From assembly GCF_023821985.2 (NCBI RefSeq), contig NZ_CP098805.1, positions 2,418,001-2,482,000 on the forward strand: DNA of 64,000 nucleotides, written 5' to 3'. The stretch is from Dyadobacter chenhuakuii. Its GTDB lineage: Bacteria > Bacteroidota > Bacteroidia > Cytophagales > Spirosomataceae. The first letter of the stretch is position 1; the number at the start of each line of letters is the position of its first letter. Below are positions 45,029-54,364 of the stretch, one piece after another. Below the pieces are notes generated by a model. It saw only the letters and a list, made by a program, of their open reading frames with translations. It was not told where the DNA came from and ran no database searches. The translations under genes were made by a program, and so were the position numbers.

Positions 45029-46056
45029 TCCTCACTTTCGGGTCTTATATGCAGGAGACGTCTGATCCAGGACTGGCTTTCAGTTTGTTGATCCGGCTTG
45101 TCTGTTTCCGTTAAAGAATCCTTCAACTGGCGCAGATCCGGCTGACCGGCGTTGATCCAGCATGTGAACCAGATGTCGGCCACCATTTTTATAGAAGCTC
45201 TCATGCGCCGCTCAACCTGCCGGTCGAGCGTTTCGTGGTAGCGGGTTGAAAATTCCAGTGAATAAGTCCGGGTAAGTACATTGTTACGAAGTTCGTAGCT
45301 AAACTTTTTTTCAGCCGGAAATGAAGCACTAAGCTGCTTTTCAAACAGAAAAACAGAATCTGTTGCGGCGTGTGACTCGGCCACGGTCTGCCACGCAATA
45401 TTGGCAACATTATCCTGATACCTGGCCTGACCGATCCATAAGTCATAGTTTTCCGCAAACAACTCAGGCAACCGCGATTCCCAGAAGCCATGAATGCCTT
45501 CCTGACCGGTTAGTTGTCCATTATAATTCCGGGTTGTATGCAAAGGCACGTGGGCATCCGCAATGTAGTGCCCAAGATCTGCCGATATTCTAAGAATCCG
45601 ACGCGCGTCTTTTTCTTTAAAGGCCTCCGTAAGCTGATAGGCAGCTGTTTGAATATACCAGGGAACAATGCCATGCTTGCGCAAGCTATCCTCGCCCATG
45701 CGCTTTACCGCCTCGTTCCAAAATTTCGGCAGCACCAGCACAGCACTGTCGCCATAGACATCCAGATCAATATAATGCCGCTCGGCCTCTCCTACCACAG
45801 CGTATCGGCGGCGGTCCGGGTTGACCGCATTTTCTGTTATATAATCAATGTTCTTTTTGTAGAAAACCTGCATTTCGGGTGGCAGGCGAAATACAGCCAT
45901 ACGATTGATCCGCTTGTGCGCCCAGAATCCCCAATGCGGTTTGCCGGATGTCAAAGCGAGAAAAATTAGCATTACCACGCTCATTTTCAGCCAAAAATGC
46001 CTCTCGAAAGCATTTTTCTTGAAAAAAAATTTCTTGCATCCAGATTTTACTGCCAT
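45025..46056 (-). CDS. Zinc-dependent phospholipase C/S1-P1 nuclease-like protein
   Basis: Secreted or membrane-anchored all-helical metal enzyme of up to 343 aa. Trinuclear-zinc ligands are suggested by WGFWAHKRIN (the mature N-terminus), HYIDLDVYG, DLGHYIADAHVPLHTTRN and HGFWESRLPEL. A hydrophobic stretch (MSVVMLIFLALTSG) just before HWGFWAH makes Met at 45984 an attractive start with a normal signal peptide. The activity, phospholipase or nuclease, cannot be told apart from the sequence alone. Confidence 0.78.
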   Translation of the reverse strand: MAVKSGCKKFFFKKNAFERHFWLKMSVVMLIFLALTSGKPHWGFWAHKRINRMAVFRLPPEMQVFYKKNIDYITENAVNPDRRRYAVVGEAERHYIDLDVYGDSAVLVLPKFWNEAVKRMGEDSLRKHGIVPWYIQTAAYQLTEAFKEKDARRILRISADLGHYIADAHVPLHTTRNYNGQLTGQEGIHGFWESRLPELFAENYDLWIGQARYQDNVANIAWQTVAESHAATDSVFLFEKQLSASFPAEKKFSYELRNNVLTRTYSLEFSTRYHETLDRQVERRMRASIKMVADIWFTCWINAGQPDLRQLKDSLTETDKPDQQTESQSWIRRLLHIRPESED

Positions 46057-46397
46057 ATAATGTTTTGAAGGCCATTTTTAAGGCCTTTAACCTCTTTAGA
46101 CGCTTTTTGCAAAAAATGGTCACATGAACGAGTATTTTGAAAACGCTCATTTTGCTGGTTGCACAAAATTCAACTGAATTTTGCCGCATTTATCTCTGAG
46201 TTAGCATTAAATACACATCCCGGCCTCCTGCGGCCTCCCAAACTAAATTCTGCATTCTGAACATTGTACTCAGGTTTCTTTTGCCGAATGCAAGAAAATC
46301 AGAATAAGTTATATTTAATATATAAATAATGCAATTATTAATTATTCGTTTATCTTTGTATCAAGAAAATTTAGAATGATTATCAGATTTTGAAATA
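46057..46397. other. Intergenic gap with small hairpins
   Basis: This 341-base gap holds no credible gene. It contains AAGGCC-ATTTTT-AAGGCCTT type symmetry near 46068-46088, a 9-bp inverted repeat CAAAATTCA/TGAATTTTG near 46165-46184, and an AT-rich tract before the Dabb gene promoter. Its role is unknown. Confidence 0.5.
46351..46358 (+). promoter_or_regulatory. Candidate -7 box for the Dabb gene
   Basis: TATCTTTG is a full match to TAnnTTTG, 39 bases before the ATG at 46398. The -33 position reads ATG rather than TTG. Confidence 0.5.
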
Positions 46398-46802
46398 ATG
46401 AGAACCAGAAATAAAACATTAGGATATTTAGTACCCGTTTTTGCATTGTGCGTTTTTATGCTGCTGATTTACGGTGCGTATGTTCCTCACAAACCAGCTG
46501 AAATTCAGCGCGTAGTTTGTATCAAGTTTAAGCCGGGAACAACTAACGAGGACGTTGAAAAACATTTGCGTGATTTTGCTTCCATGAAAAACGCAGTGAA
46601 GGATGTAGTTGCCTATTCAGCAGGTCACGTTCAGAAACTGGAAGGAAGCGAAGAGCAGTTTGATGTGATCCATTACCTGACATTCAGAACAAAAGAAGGC
46701 GCAGCACAATATGCAGCGAATGCCGATCGCAAACAATTTGTGAAGGCTAATGAAGGAAATTGGGACAATGTATTGGAAATGAATTCCAACATTGAAAAGT
46801 AA
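46398..46802 (+). CDS. Dabb (stress-responsive A/B barrel) protein, exported
   Basis: A 134-aa protein with an N-terminal membrane anchor or signal (~10-25, LVPVFALCVFMLLIYGAYVP) followed by a Dabb domain (~36-130; QRVVCIKFKPGTTNEDVEKH at its start, HYLTFRTKEGAAQYAAN near the end). Dabb domains dimerise as ferredoxin-like barrels and appear in stress proteins and some cyclases. No enzymatic role can be assigned. It is a single gene with its own promoter and terminator. Confidence 0.8.
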   Translation: MRTRNKTLGYLVPVFALCVFMLLIYGAYVPHKPAEIQRVVCIKFKPGTTNEDVEKHLRDFASMKNAVKDVVAYSAGHVQKLEGSEEQFDVIHYLTFRTKEGAAQYAANADRKQFVKANEGNWDNVLEMNSNIEK

Positions 46803-46831
46803 TTTACAATAGTAATAGGAGTGAAAATCTT

Positions 46832-46863
46832 AAAAAGAGTCGGGTATCCCGGCTCTTTTTTTT
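46832..46863. terminator. Bidirectional intrinsic terminator
   Basis: A stem AAAAAGAGTCGGG paired with CCCGGCTCTTTTT (three-base loop) followed by a long T-run, between the Dabb gene and convergent ung. Confidence 0.88.
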
Positions 46864-46868
46864 CGTTT

Positions 46869-47534
46869 CTACCAATTGATCGGCTCCAAGCCTTTGCTTT
46901 CGAGATAAGCATTAGCCTGACTGAAATGATGGTTACCGAACCAGCCTCCCCCGTTTGCCGACATGGGAGACGGATGTTTTGATTTCAATACAAAGTGATT
47001 TTTGTCATGGATAATGCTTCCCTTATCCTGGGCATAACGCCCCCAGAGCATAAAAACCACATTCTTTTTCTCGTCGGACACGCATTTGATAACAGCATCG
47101 GTAAATCGTTCCCATCCCTTGTTCTGGTGTGACCCGGCTTTCCCGCTTTCCACTGTTAATGTTGCATTAAGCAATAATACGCCCTGTTTCGCCCACCTTT
47201 CCAGATTACCGGAATTAGGAATGGGCTTACCCAGGTCGCTATTGATCTCCTTGAAAATATTGACCAGCGAAGGCGGGATACGCACGCCATCATTCACCGA
47301 AAAGCAAAGTCCGTTTGCCTGTCCAAAACCGTGGTAAGGATCCTGGCCTAGTATCACCACTTTACAGTCTTCAAAGCTGCAATAATTGAATGCATTGAAA
47401 ATTTGTTTCGCCGGCGGAAATATCTGTTTCGTGCTGTATTCCTCTTTTACAAAGCTCACAAGCTCAGTGAAATACGGCTTTGCAAACTCCGGTTCCAGCC
47501 TTTCTTTCCACGATTGCTCTATTTTTACGTCCAT
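46869..47534 (-). CDS. ung: Uracil-DNA glycosylase
   Basis: Removes uracil from DNA in base excision repair; family 1, 221 aa. The water-activating motif is GQDPYHGFGQANGLCFSV (~63-80) and the C-terminal HPSPMSANGG (~188-197) is the Leu/His loop. Length is normal. It is a single gene. Confidence 0.96.
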   Translation of the reverse strand: MDVKIEQSWKERLEPEFAKPYFTELVSFVKEEYSTKQIFPPAKQIFNAFNYCSFEDCKVVILGQDPYHGFGQANGLCFSVNDGVRIPPSLVNIFKEINSDLGKPIPNSGNLERWAKQGVLLLNATLTVESGKAGSHQNKGWERFTDAVIKCVSDEKKNVVFMLWGRYAQDKGSIIHDKNHFVLKSKHPSPMSANGGGWFGNHHFSQANAYLESKGLEPINW

Positions 47535-47685
47535 CTCATCGTTTTTAAAACCAAACCCAAATTATATTATTTTGATTTGGTTTTATCAGTAATTGATTGT
47601 TATTTTCGTTTTAGCAGAAGTAATGCAAATACAGCTCCGGCTGCTTCCCCATACCAACGCAAAACGCCCAAACACCCTCATCCAT

Positions 47686-48072
47686 ATGGTTTCCAAAGTG
47701 ACAGATGGTGTGAAAGTCACCGTATTAACTGAGTATCAGCCCGATTATTCCAACCCGGGACAAGATCATTTTGTATTTACCTACAAGATCCTGATTGAGA
47801 ACCACAGCGAGCATACTGTTAAACTTTTAAGAAGGCACTGGCTTATTTACGATGCGAACGGAACCGTACGCGAAGTGGAAGGCGCTGGCATTGTGGGACT
47901 GCAACCGATCCTGGAACCAGGGGATGTGCATGATTACGTGTCGGGATGCAACCTTCGTACAGACCTGGGCAAAATGGCCGGAACGTATCTGATGGAACGT
48001 GTACTCGACGGCCGCCAGTTCCGCGTGATCATTCCCGCATTCTCCCTGATCGCACCTTACAGAATGAACTGA
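47686..48072 (+). CDS. apaG: ApaG family protein
   Basis: A 128-aa fibronectin-type-III-like beta fold protein. The core includes TVLTEYQPDYSNPG, FTYKILIENHSEHTVKLLRRHW and GVVGLQP-like GIVGLQPILEPGDV, with YVSGCNLRTDLGKMAGTY near the end. ApaG is tied to Co2+ resistance and Mg2+ efflux in enterobacteria, but the biochemical role is unclear. The frame opens earlier (47593), but family length places the ATG at 47686. Confidence 0.9.
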   Translation: MVSKVTDGVKVTVLTEYQPDYSNPGQDHFVFTYKILIENHSEHTVKLLRRHWLIYDANGTVREVEGAGIVGLQPILEPGDVHDYVSGCNLRTDLGKMAGTYLMERVLDGRQFRVIIPAFSLIAPYRMN

Positions 48073-48115
48073 TCAACCGCCCGACTTCGGTTTTGGTTTA
48101 CTAAATATCTTACAA

Positions 48116-48892
48116 TTGATTGCTGCCTATTTAAAGTATTTGCTCCGCTCCGGTAACGAGCATTCCATTCATTCGCCTTTCCTTTTCGAACTTTACACGC
48201 AGGTTATTGCGGCAAAAAAGGATCAGAATCCCGAATATGAGGTTTTGAAAAAATTGCGCAAAGAACTGCTGGCATCCAATGAGCGAATCAACATTCTGGA
48301 TCTCGGCGCCGGCTCGCGGGTGAATAAATCCAACCTCCGCAAAATCGGCACGATTGCTAAGAATGCCGAGAAGCCCGAAAAATTCGGAAAGCTCTTCAAC
48401 CGCCTCGTGCAAAGATTTCAGCCCAAAACCATTCTCGAACTGGGCACTTCACTGGGGCTGACAACATTATATTTATCAAAAGCAAAGCCGGATGCAAGAA
48501 TCCTGACTTTCGAAGGCTGCCCGGCCACAGCGCAGGTTGCACGCCATAACTTTGAAAAACTGGATGCTGAAAACATTGACATCGTGATTGGCAACATTGA
48601 CCAGACGCTACCCGAAACATTAAAAAAGCTGAATCCGTCTTTGGATTTCGCCTATTTCGACGCCAATCACCGCTACGAGCCAACTGTCCGCTATTTCCAG
48701 GATTGCCTCCCCTACATGCACAACGATTCGGTCTTTATTTTCGACGACATCTACTGGTCCGATGAAATGACGCAAGCCTGGGAATTCATCAAAAAACATC
48801 CCCGGGTAACGTTAACGGTCGATTTATTCTGGATCGGGCTGGTGTTCTTTCGGCAGGAGCAGGTGAAGGAAGATTTTACATTGAGATTTTAA
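48116..48892 (+). CDS. Class I SAM-dependent methyltransferase
   Basis: O-methyltransferase-like protein of 258 aa. Motif I is ILELGTSLGLTTLYL (~108-122), and the acidic motif FAYFDANHRYEPTVRYF with FIFDDIYW follows, as in catechol-type enzymes. The N-terminal HSIHSPFLFELY signature marks a Bacteroidota subfamily. The start is TTG at 48116, since no ATG fits. The substrate is unknown. It follows apaG after 43 bases. Confidence 0.82.
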   Translation: MIAAYLKYLLRSGNEHSIHSPFLFELYTQVIAAKKDQNPEYEVLKKLRKELLASNERINILDLGAGSRVNKSNLRKIGTIAKNAEKPEKFGKLFNRLVQRFQPKTILELGTSLGLTTLYLSKAKPDARILTFEGCPATAQVARHNFEKLDAENIDIVIGNIDQTLPETLKKLNPSLDFAYFDANHRYEPTVRYFQDCLPYMHNDSVFIFDDIYWSDEMTQAWEFIKKHPRVTLTVDLFWIGLVFFRQEQVKEDFTLRF

Positions 48893-48997
48893 TAAAACCG
48901 TAACATAACCGGGCCGCTCCGTTGAATAAATAAGCGCTGTTCTTGTAAGCATTCTTCTTATTATTGCCAGCTCTACTCATCCTCTTTTTTCCACGGA

Positions 48998-49969
48998 ATG
49001 AATACGCAAACCATCCTGAAAGCCTTCGTTGAGAAGGCCGTCATATCCGAAGAACAAGCTTCAATCATAGCCGATTACGAGCAAAAAAAGGCGTTTTCGC
49101 TGCATTGGGAACTGCGCTCGATCCTTTACCTGGGAATTGTTCTTTTCAGCTCCGGCATCGGGGTTATTATTTATGAGAACATAGATACCATTGGTCATCA
49201 GGTGATTATCGCTTCAATTGCCGCCTTTACAGCCTGGTGCTTTTATTACACTTATAAGCATGCGCTTCCTTACAGCAACGAAAAAGTAAGCAATCCAAAA
49301 AAACTCGCCGATTACATTCTGCTGCTTGGCTGCACGACGTTCCTGGTTCTGGAAGGTTACCTCCAATTTCAATACAACATTTTTGGGACGCGGTACGGAC
49401 TCGCGATCATTATTCCGACCCTGATTTTCTTTTTCTGCGCTTACCGTTTCGATCATAAAGGAGCCCTTTCCATGGCCATTACGGGACTTGCGTCATGGCT
49501 TGGTCTTACTGTGGCGCCGCTGGCTGTGCTTTCACAAAATGATTTCACGGATAACCGCTTACTCGCCACGGCTGTCATTCTCGGCTCGATCCTGTGCGCA
49601 TTCGGCTGGGCATCAGAAAAACGGAACATTAAACACCACTTTGCATTTACCTATATTTTCCTGGGAGGCAATCTGGCGGTTCTGGCGGCATTGACCGGCA
49701 TTTTCAGCGATCGCGCAGAATTCATCTATATGCTTGTGGGACTAGCCCTTTCCGTATTCTTCATCCAGCGCGCCCGCCTCACACAATCACTCATTTTCCT
49801 GCTCATAGGCGTCGTTTATGGCTACATAATCCTTACACATTTTATTTTCTCAAATATCGTTTCAGAAGACGCTTCTTTCGTTTTCGGGACGTTTTATTTC
49901 GCATTCACCAGCATAGGCGTTGTTTTCTTTCTGCTCAATTTTAAAAAATTCTTAGGGATCAAAAAATGA
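48998..49969 (+). CDS. DUF2157 membrane protein
   Basis: A 323-aa integral membrane protein with a soluble N-terminal DUF2157-type helix region (~1-38) and about nine transmembrane helices. No catalytic motif is visible. It overlaps the next, similar gene by four bases (ATGA), so translation is coupled and the two probably form one complex. Confidence 0.78.
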   Translation: MNTQTILKAFVEKAVISEEQASIIADYEQKKAFSLHWELRSILYLGIVLFSSGIGVIIYENIDTIGHQVIIASIAAFTAWCFYYTYKHALPYSNEKVSNPKKLADYILLLGCTTFLVLEGYLQFQYNIFGTRYGLAIIIPTLIFFFCAYRFDHKGALSMAITGLASWLGLTVAPLAVLSQNDFTDNRLLATAVILGSILCAFGWASEKRNIKHHFAFTYIFLGGNLAVLAALTGIFSDRAEFIYMLVGLALSVFFIQRARLTQSLIFLLIGVVYGYIILTHFIFSNIVSEDASFVFGTFYFAFTSIGVVFFLLNFKKFLGIKK

Positions 49970-51111
49970 AAAAAGCCTACAACGAAACCTGGATTGAAAA
50001 TCTGCACATTCTCAATAAAGCCGAACATTGGGCAGCTAAGAAGCTGCTGACCAGAGAACAGCTCGACCAGGCGGAAAAAGCATTTCCCCAGCAATTTTAC
50101 CGGCCCGGCATTTTTGTAAAAATCGGGCTATTCATTTTCACACTCATCGCCTGCTCTTTTGCCTCGGGGTTTATATCCATGTTCATCATTGGCGACGGCG
50201 GGCAGGAAAACATTTCCGTCATCAGCCTTTTCTGCATGGCAGGGTTCCTATTCTTTTTGGAATTTTTGATCAAAAAAAGAGGCTTGTATCACTCCGGAAC
50301 CGACAATGCACTGCTTTATGCTGCCCTTGGCGCAGCGGCAATCCCTATTTTATCGCTTTTTCAGGATCTTCAAGTCTGGCAATTCTGCATCATTTTCTTT
50401 GCTATCACATATGCCGCCACACTCCGTTACGCAGACCTGCTGACGGCCGCCGGCTCTTTCCTCATATTGATTTTAATGTTGGGAGATATGATGATGAAGT
50501 TTCCGATCGGCAAAGCGATCCTTCCTTTCGGAGTAATGATCCTTTCCGCGCTGGTTTATTTGATTGTGAAAAAAATCAAAAGCAGCTATTACCACGACTG
50601 CCGGAAACTGATCGAAATTCTGGCACTGGCTACGTTTTACCTGGGTGGGAATTATCTGGTTGTCCGCGAAGGCAATGCTATGCTGAATGACCTGAATTTG
50701 CCTTTCGCACCTCAAATCCCATTCGCTCAAGTCTTTTATTTCTTCACAATAGGCATCCCAGTTGCGTACATATTTTTTGGGTTGAAAAAACACGATCGTG
50801 TTCTGCTGATTACCGGGCTGCTTTCGCTGGCATTGTCTGTTTATACTTATAAACATTATTTCAGCCCGTTTACGCCTGCACAGGAACTGGCGATAGCCGG
50901 AATGGCCATGATCGTCCTGTCTGCCGCTGTCATTAAATATCTGCATACACCCAAACACGGCTTATCCGATGAGCAGGAAGGCAAACGTAAGCTGGCTAAT
51001 CTGGAAGCCATTTTAGTGGCGCAACATCTTGGTCAGACGCCGGGTGAGGATGGTAATGTTGAATTTGGCGGTGGAAATTTTGGCGGCGGCGGCTCGGGAG
51101 AGACCTATTAA
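49966..51111 (+). CDS. DUF2157-related membrane protein with Gly-rich tail
   Basis: A 381-aa protein with the same plan as its upstream partner: a short soluble N-terminal helix region (ILNKAEHWAAKKLLTREQLD), many membrane helices (~50-320) and a cytosolic tail ending GGGNFGGGGSGETY, a glycine-rich end also found in some membrane-stress proteins. The start overlaps the previous gene by four bases. Function unknown; a paired transporter or sensor is possible. Confidence 0.75.
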   Translation: MKKAYNETWIENLHILNKAEHWAAKKLLTREQLDQAEKAFPQQFYRPGIFVKIGLFIFTLIACSFASGFISMFIIGDGGQENISVISLFCMAGFLFFLEFLIKKRGLYHSGTDNALLYAALGAAAIPILSLFQDLQVWQFCIIFFAITYAATLRYADLLTAAGSFLILILMLGDMMMKFPIGKAILPFGVMILSALVYLIVKKIKSSYYHDCRKLIEILALATFYLGGNYLVVREGNAMLNDLNLPFAPQIPFAQVFYFFTIGIPVAYIFFGLKKHDRVLLITGLLSLALSVYTYKHYFSPFTPAQELAIAGMAMIVLSAAVIKYLHTPKHGLSDEQEGKRKLANLEAILVAQHLGQTPGEDGNVEFGGGNFGGGGSGETY

Positions 51112-51163
51112 TTGGGCAAAAATTCAGAACTTAGCCAGGTACTTTTCTTGCTTAGTCCTAAAA

Positions 51164-52141
51164 ATGAAAAAACCTATTTTGTCCATTGCGCTGCTTTTAT
51201 GCGGCATAAGCACTTTTGCGCAAACCATCCAAAAAACCGCAGGCAACCCCGTCTTTCCAGGATGGTATGCTGATCCTGAGGGAATTATCTTTAACAAAAA
51301 GTTTTACATTTATCCTACATTTTCTGCACCATACGAGCAGCAGGTGTTCCTGGATGCTTTTTCGTCCGAAGACCTGGTAACCTGGAAAAAACACCCCGCT
51401 ATCCTGGACACAGCGGCTATCAAATGGGCCAAACGTGCAGTATGGGCTCCTTCCATCATTGAAAAAGACAAAAAATACTATCTCTTTTTCGGTGCCAACG
51501 ACATTCAGAATGATCAGGAGAAAGGCGGCATCGGTGTAGCCGTTTCGGACAGCCCGGAAGGCCCTTTTAAAGATCATTTGGGAAAACCACTGATCGACAA
51601 ATTCCACAACGGTGCGCAGCCCATCGACCAATTTGTGTTCAAAGACAAGGATGGGCAGTATTATTTGTTTTACGGCGGCTGGAAGCATTGCAATGTGGCG
51701 AAGCTTAATAAGGATTTTACCGGCTTTGTCCCTTTTGAAGACGGCACCATCTTCCGCGAAATAACGCCCGACAACTACGTAGAAGGGCCATTTATGTTTA
51801 TCAAAAATGGAAAATATTACTTCATGTGGTCGGAAGGCGGCTGGACAGGCCCTAATTATTCGGTTGCATATGCCATTGCCGATTCTCCTTTCGGGCCTTT
51901 CAAAAGAGTGGGTACGATACTGAAGCAGGACCCGCAAGTGGCTAGAGGCGCGGGGCACCATTCCGTTATCCAGATTCCGGGCAAAGATCAATATTACATT
52001 GTTTACCACAGACGCCCGTTGACGGAAACCGACGGGAATCACCGCGAAACATGCATTGATGTCATGACATTCAATGATAAAGGGGAAATCAACCCTGTCA
52101 AAATCACCAAAGAAGGTGTCGGCCCGGTTACATTGAAGTGA
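51164..52141 (+). CDS. Glycoside hydrolase family 43, secreted
   Basis: Five-bladed propeller glycosidase acting on arabinose- or xylose-containing glycans; 325 aa. A signal peptide (MKKPILSIALLLCGISTFAQ) is followed by NPVFPGWYADPEGII, which has the general-base Asp. VWAPSIIEKDKKYYLFFG carries the pKa-modulating region, and VEGPFMF has the acid Glu. The frame opens at 51029 in the previous gene, but the signal peptide fixes the ATG at 51164. The next gene is a secreted esterase, which fits joint degradation of an acetylated glycan. Confidence 0.9.
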   Translation: MKKPILSIALLLCGISTFAQTIQKTAGNPVFPGWYADPEGIIFNKKFYIYPTFSAPYEQQVFLDAFSSEDLVTWKKHPAILDTAAIKWAKRAVWAPSIIEKDKKYYLFFGANDIQNDQEKGGIGVAVSDSPEGPFKDHLGKPLIDKFHNGAQPIDQFVFKDKDGQYYLFYGGWKHCNVAKLNKDFTGFVPFEDGTIFREITPDNYVEGPFMFIKNGKYYFMWSEGGWTGPNYSVAYAIADSPFGPFKRVGTILKQDPQVARGAGHHSVIQIPGKDQYYIVYHRRPLTETDGNHRETCIDVMTFNDKGEINPVKITKEGVGPVTLK

Positions 52142-52183
52142 CAAAAGCCGATTAAACTTCATTCAATTTACTAATGCACAGCG

Positions 52184-52225
52184 CAACTGACTATATTTGT
52201 TTCTTATCAATAAAAAAGTCAGTTG
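52184..52225 (+). promoter_or_regulatory. -7 box inside a 9-bp inverted repeat
   Basis: CAACTGACT (52184-52192) and its perfect inverse AGTCAGTTG (52217-52225) enclose TATATTTG (52192-52199), a full TAnnTTTG match. The right arm ends on the TTG start codon of the esterase gene. The left arm is expected to be upstream of the transcript start, so a protein-binding operator is more likely than an RNA hairpin. Confidence 0.45.
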
Positions 52226-54277
52226 CCTGTGAAATTGAATGTTCTACCCCTAAGAGTTCTAAGACCGCTTTCTAGTTTTAGCTTCAAGTTCTTTCTATTT
52301 TTTGCTGCAACTGCGTTTTCAGGCAACATTGTTAATGCGCAACGCTTCTCTTCCGTTGTATTCAGGAAGCTCCCCCAGGATTTACAATTATATCCGCGCA
52401 ATGCACAAAGCGAAGCCGTAATCCCTATCTCTGGTTTTACAGAAACGGCGGGCTACAATTACATATCTGTCCAGGTTTTCAGAAATGAAACTTTGCAAAA
52501 ATACTTGCGGGCAGACCTCAAATATGACAAAGGCATTGGCTCTTTTACCACAGAGGCCAAGATCAAAGCCGAGCTTGCCAATTATAATTTTAGAATATAT
52601 CTCTGCAAAACCAGCGATTCCACAATGGTTGTGGAGAGGAAGAATGTTGTCAGCGGGGATGTGTACGTGCTTTCGGGGCAATCCAATTCAACCGGTTTTT
52701 TCACCGAAACCGATACCAGCACTTTTTCCCGCACTTTCGGCAAAATAACGGCCGATCTCAACACCGGACCTTACAATGCTGCCGACACATTATGGGCGTT
52801 TTCCAACCAGGACCATTATGATTACGGCGTAGGCACAATGGGTCTGGAAATTCAGAAACAACTGATCCGGCAGTCCGGCGTTCCCAATTGCCTTATTAAT
52901 GCAGGTTTTCACTGGTCATCGGCCTTCGCACACGCGCAAAGGACCGAAAGCAATCCCGCCGACCTCCGTAATGGTTATGGCCGGATGCTCTACCGCTTGC
53001 AAAAAGGCGGAATGGCCGGCGCCGTGAAAGCGTACATTTTTCGCCAGGGTGAAACCGAGGCTTACCATGAAGGTGGTAACTGGCCGGAAAATTTCGCAGT
53101 ACTGCGAAATAACTTGAAAAAAGACCTGCCTAGCCTGGGCAAAATTTATGTGTTCCAGATCGATGTGATCTATTTCGCATCCTCTGTCGGCGCGGAAGTG
53201 AGGGATTACCAGCGCAGGCTACCCAGCATTTATCCGGAGCTCCGATCATTGGCAACGGTAGGAACGCAGCAGTTTGACGGACTGCATTATGGAAAAGAAG
53301 GGAACAAACAGGGCGGCCTGGAACTATCCAGACTGATAGCCCGCGATTTTTACGGGTTAAAGGATACGGCGAACATTAACTCGCCCAATATCAGGAAGAT
53401 ATTTTATAAAACGCCGGAAAAAAAACAGGTGATACTGGTCTTCGATGAAGGTCAAGAGCTGGTGTATCCTGAGCCTTACAAACCCAATGGCCAGATTACC
53501 CTGGACATGAAGGATTTTTTCTATTTCAATGGTGAATCCGGTTCTGTTGCCTCTGCAAAAGCAGATGGTAACCGCATAATCCTGGAATTAAAAGCTCCTC
53601 AGCAAGCCACGACGATGGACCTGATGCCTATGTACACGCCTGAAAACGGCCCTTACTATCCGCTGAATGGTCCATTTATCAAAAATAAACTGGGCATGCG
53701 CGCTTTCACTTTCTTCAAGGTGCCGATTGGAGAAAGTCTGGCAACACCCGAGCTGGCAGCCGAGATTGAATCCACCGAAGGCGGTGTAAAACTTTCATGG
53801 AAAAAAGTGAATGCGGTTGCTCAATTTGTGCTGGAAAGAAAACGCGACGACGAGCCTGATTACGAGACAATTGCAACATTGGACAGCGCAACTTATATTT
53901 ATCTTGATAAAAATACCGCTGAGGCAAAAAAAATAAATTACAGATTAAAGGGTGTAAGCAGCGCTTCTGAATCAGCAGATTACGGTTATGCAGAAGTTGA
54001 ATACGAACTGATAACCGGGGTTGAAAAGGATGATGAAGCCATGTTCACAGTGTTTCCTAACCCTGCCCGTAAAGGCGAACAAGTGACGGTTAGAATGAAA
54101 AAGCCGGTCGATGGAACATTGTCATTAATCGATGTTAATGGCCAGTCACTGAGCGACGAGCGTATCTTGCGAAGTAATGAAGCATTCATCCGCATTCCCG
54201 AAAATGCAGCAGGCAACCATATCGTCAGATTGAAGGCCGGGGACAAAATCTGGTCCAAAAAAGTGCATGTGCGATAG
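52223..54277 (+). CDS. SGNH/sialate O-acetylesterase-like protein with T9SS sorting tail
   Basis: A 684-aa secreted hydrolase. After a signal peptide (~1-40, FFLFFAATAFSGNIVNA) the SGNH block I is VLSGQSNSTG (~151-160), with FRQGETEAYH near 272 and DGLHYG near 354 as further catalytic blocks. A fibronectin-like region (~520-590) leads to a type IX secretion C-terminal domain (VFPNPARKGEQVTV to the final KKVHVR). The start is TTG 52223 or GTG 52229; no ATG fits. Deacetylation of a glycan beside the GH43 enzyme is the likely task. Confidence 0.85.
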   Translation: MPVKLNVLPLRVLRPLSSFSFKFFLFFAATAFSGNIVNAQRFSSVVFRKLPQDLQLYPRNAQSEAVIPISGFTETAGYNYISVQVFRNETLQKYLRADLKYDKGIGSFTTEAKIKAELANYNFRIYLCKTSDSTMVVERKNVVSGDVYVLSGQSNSTGFFTETDTSTFSRTFGKITADLNTGPYNAADTLWAFSNQDHYDYGVGTMGLEIQKQLIRQSGVPNCLINAGFHWSSAFAHAQRTESNPADLRNGYGRMLYRLQKGGMAGAVKAYIFRQGETEAYHEGGNWPENFAVLRNNLKKDLPSLGKIYVFQIDVIYFASSVGAEVRDYQRRLPSIYPELRSLATVGTQQFDGLHYGKEGNKQGGLELSRLIARDFYGLKDTANINSPNIRKIFYKTPEKKQVILVFDEGQELVYPEPYKPNGQITLDMKDFFYFNGESGSVASAKADGNRIILELKAPQQATTMDLMPMYTPENGPYYPLNGPFIKNKLGMRAFTFFKVPIGESLATPELAAEIESTEGGVKLSWKKVNAVAQFVLERKRDDEPDYETIATLDSATYIYLDKNTAEAKKINYRLKGVSSASESADYGYAEVEYELITGVEKDDEAMFTVFPNPARKGEQVTVRMKKPVDGTLSLIDVNGQSLSDERILRSNEAFIRIPENAAGNHIVRLKAGDKIWSKKVHVR

Positions 54278-54364
54278 CAAGGCGTAGAAAGGGGCATTAC
54301 AGGCCGAACAATTTGTTTGTGGGAAATTAAAAACGATATTTAGAAAATTTTTTTGCACCCATAA

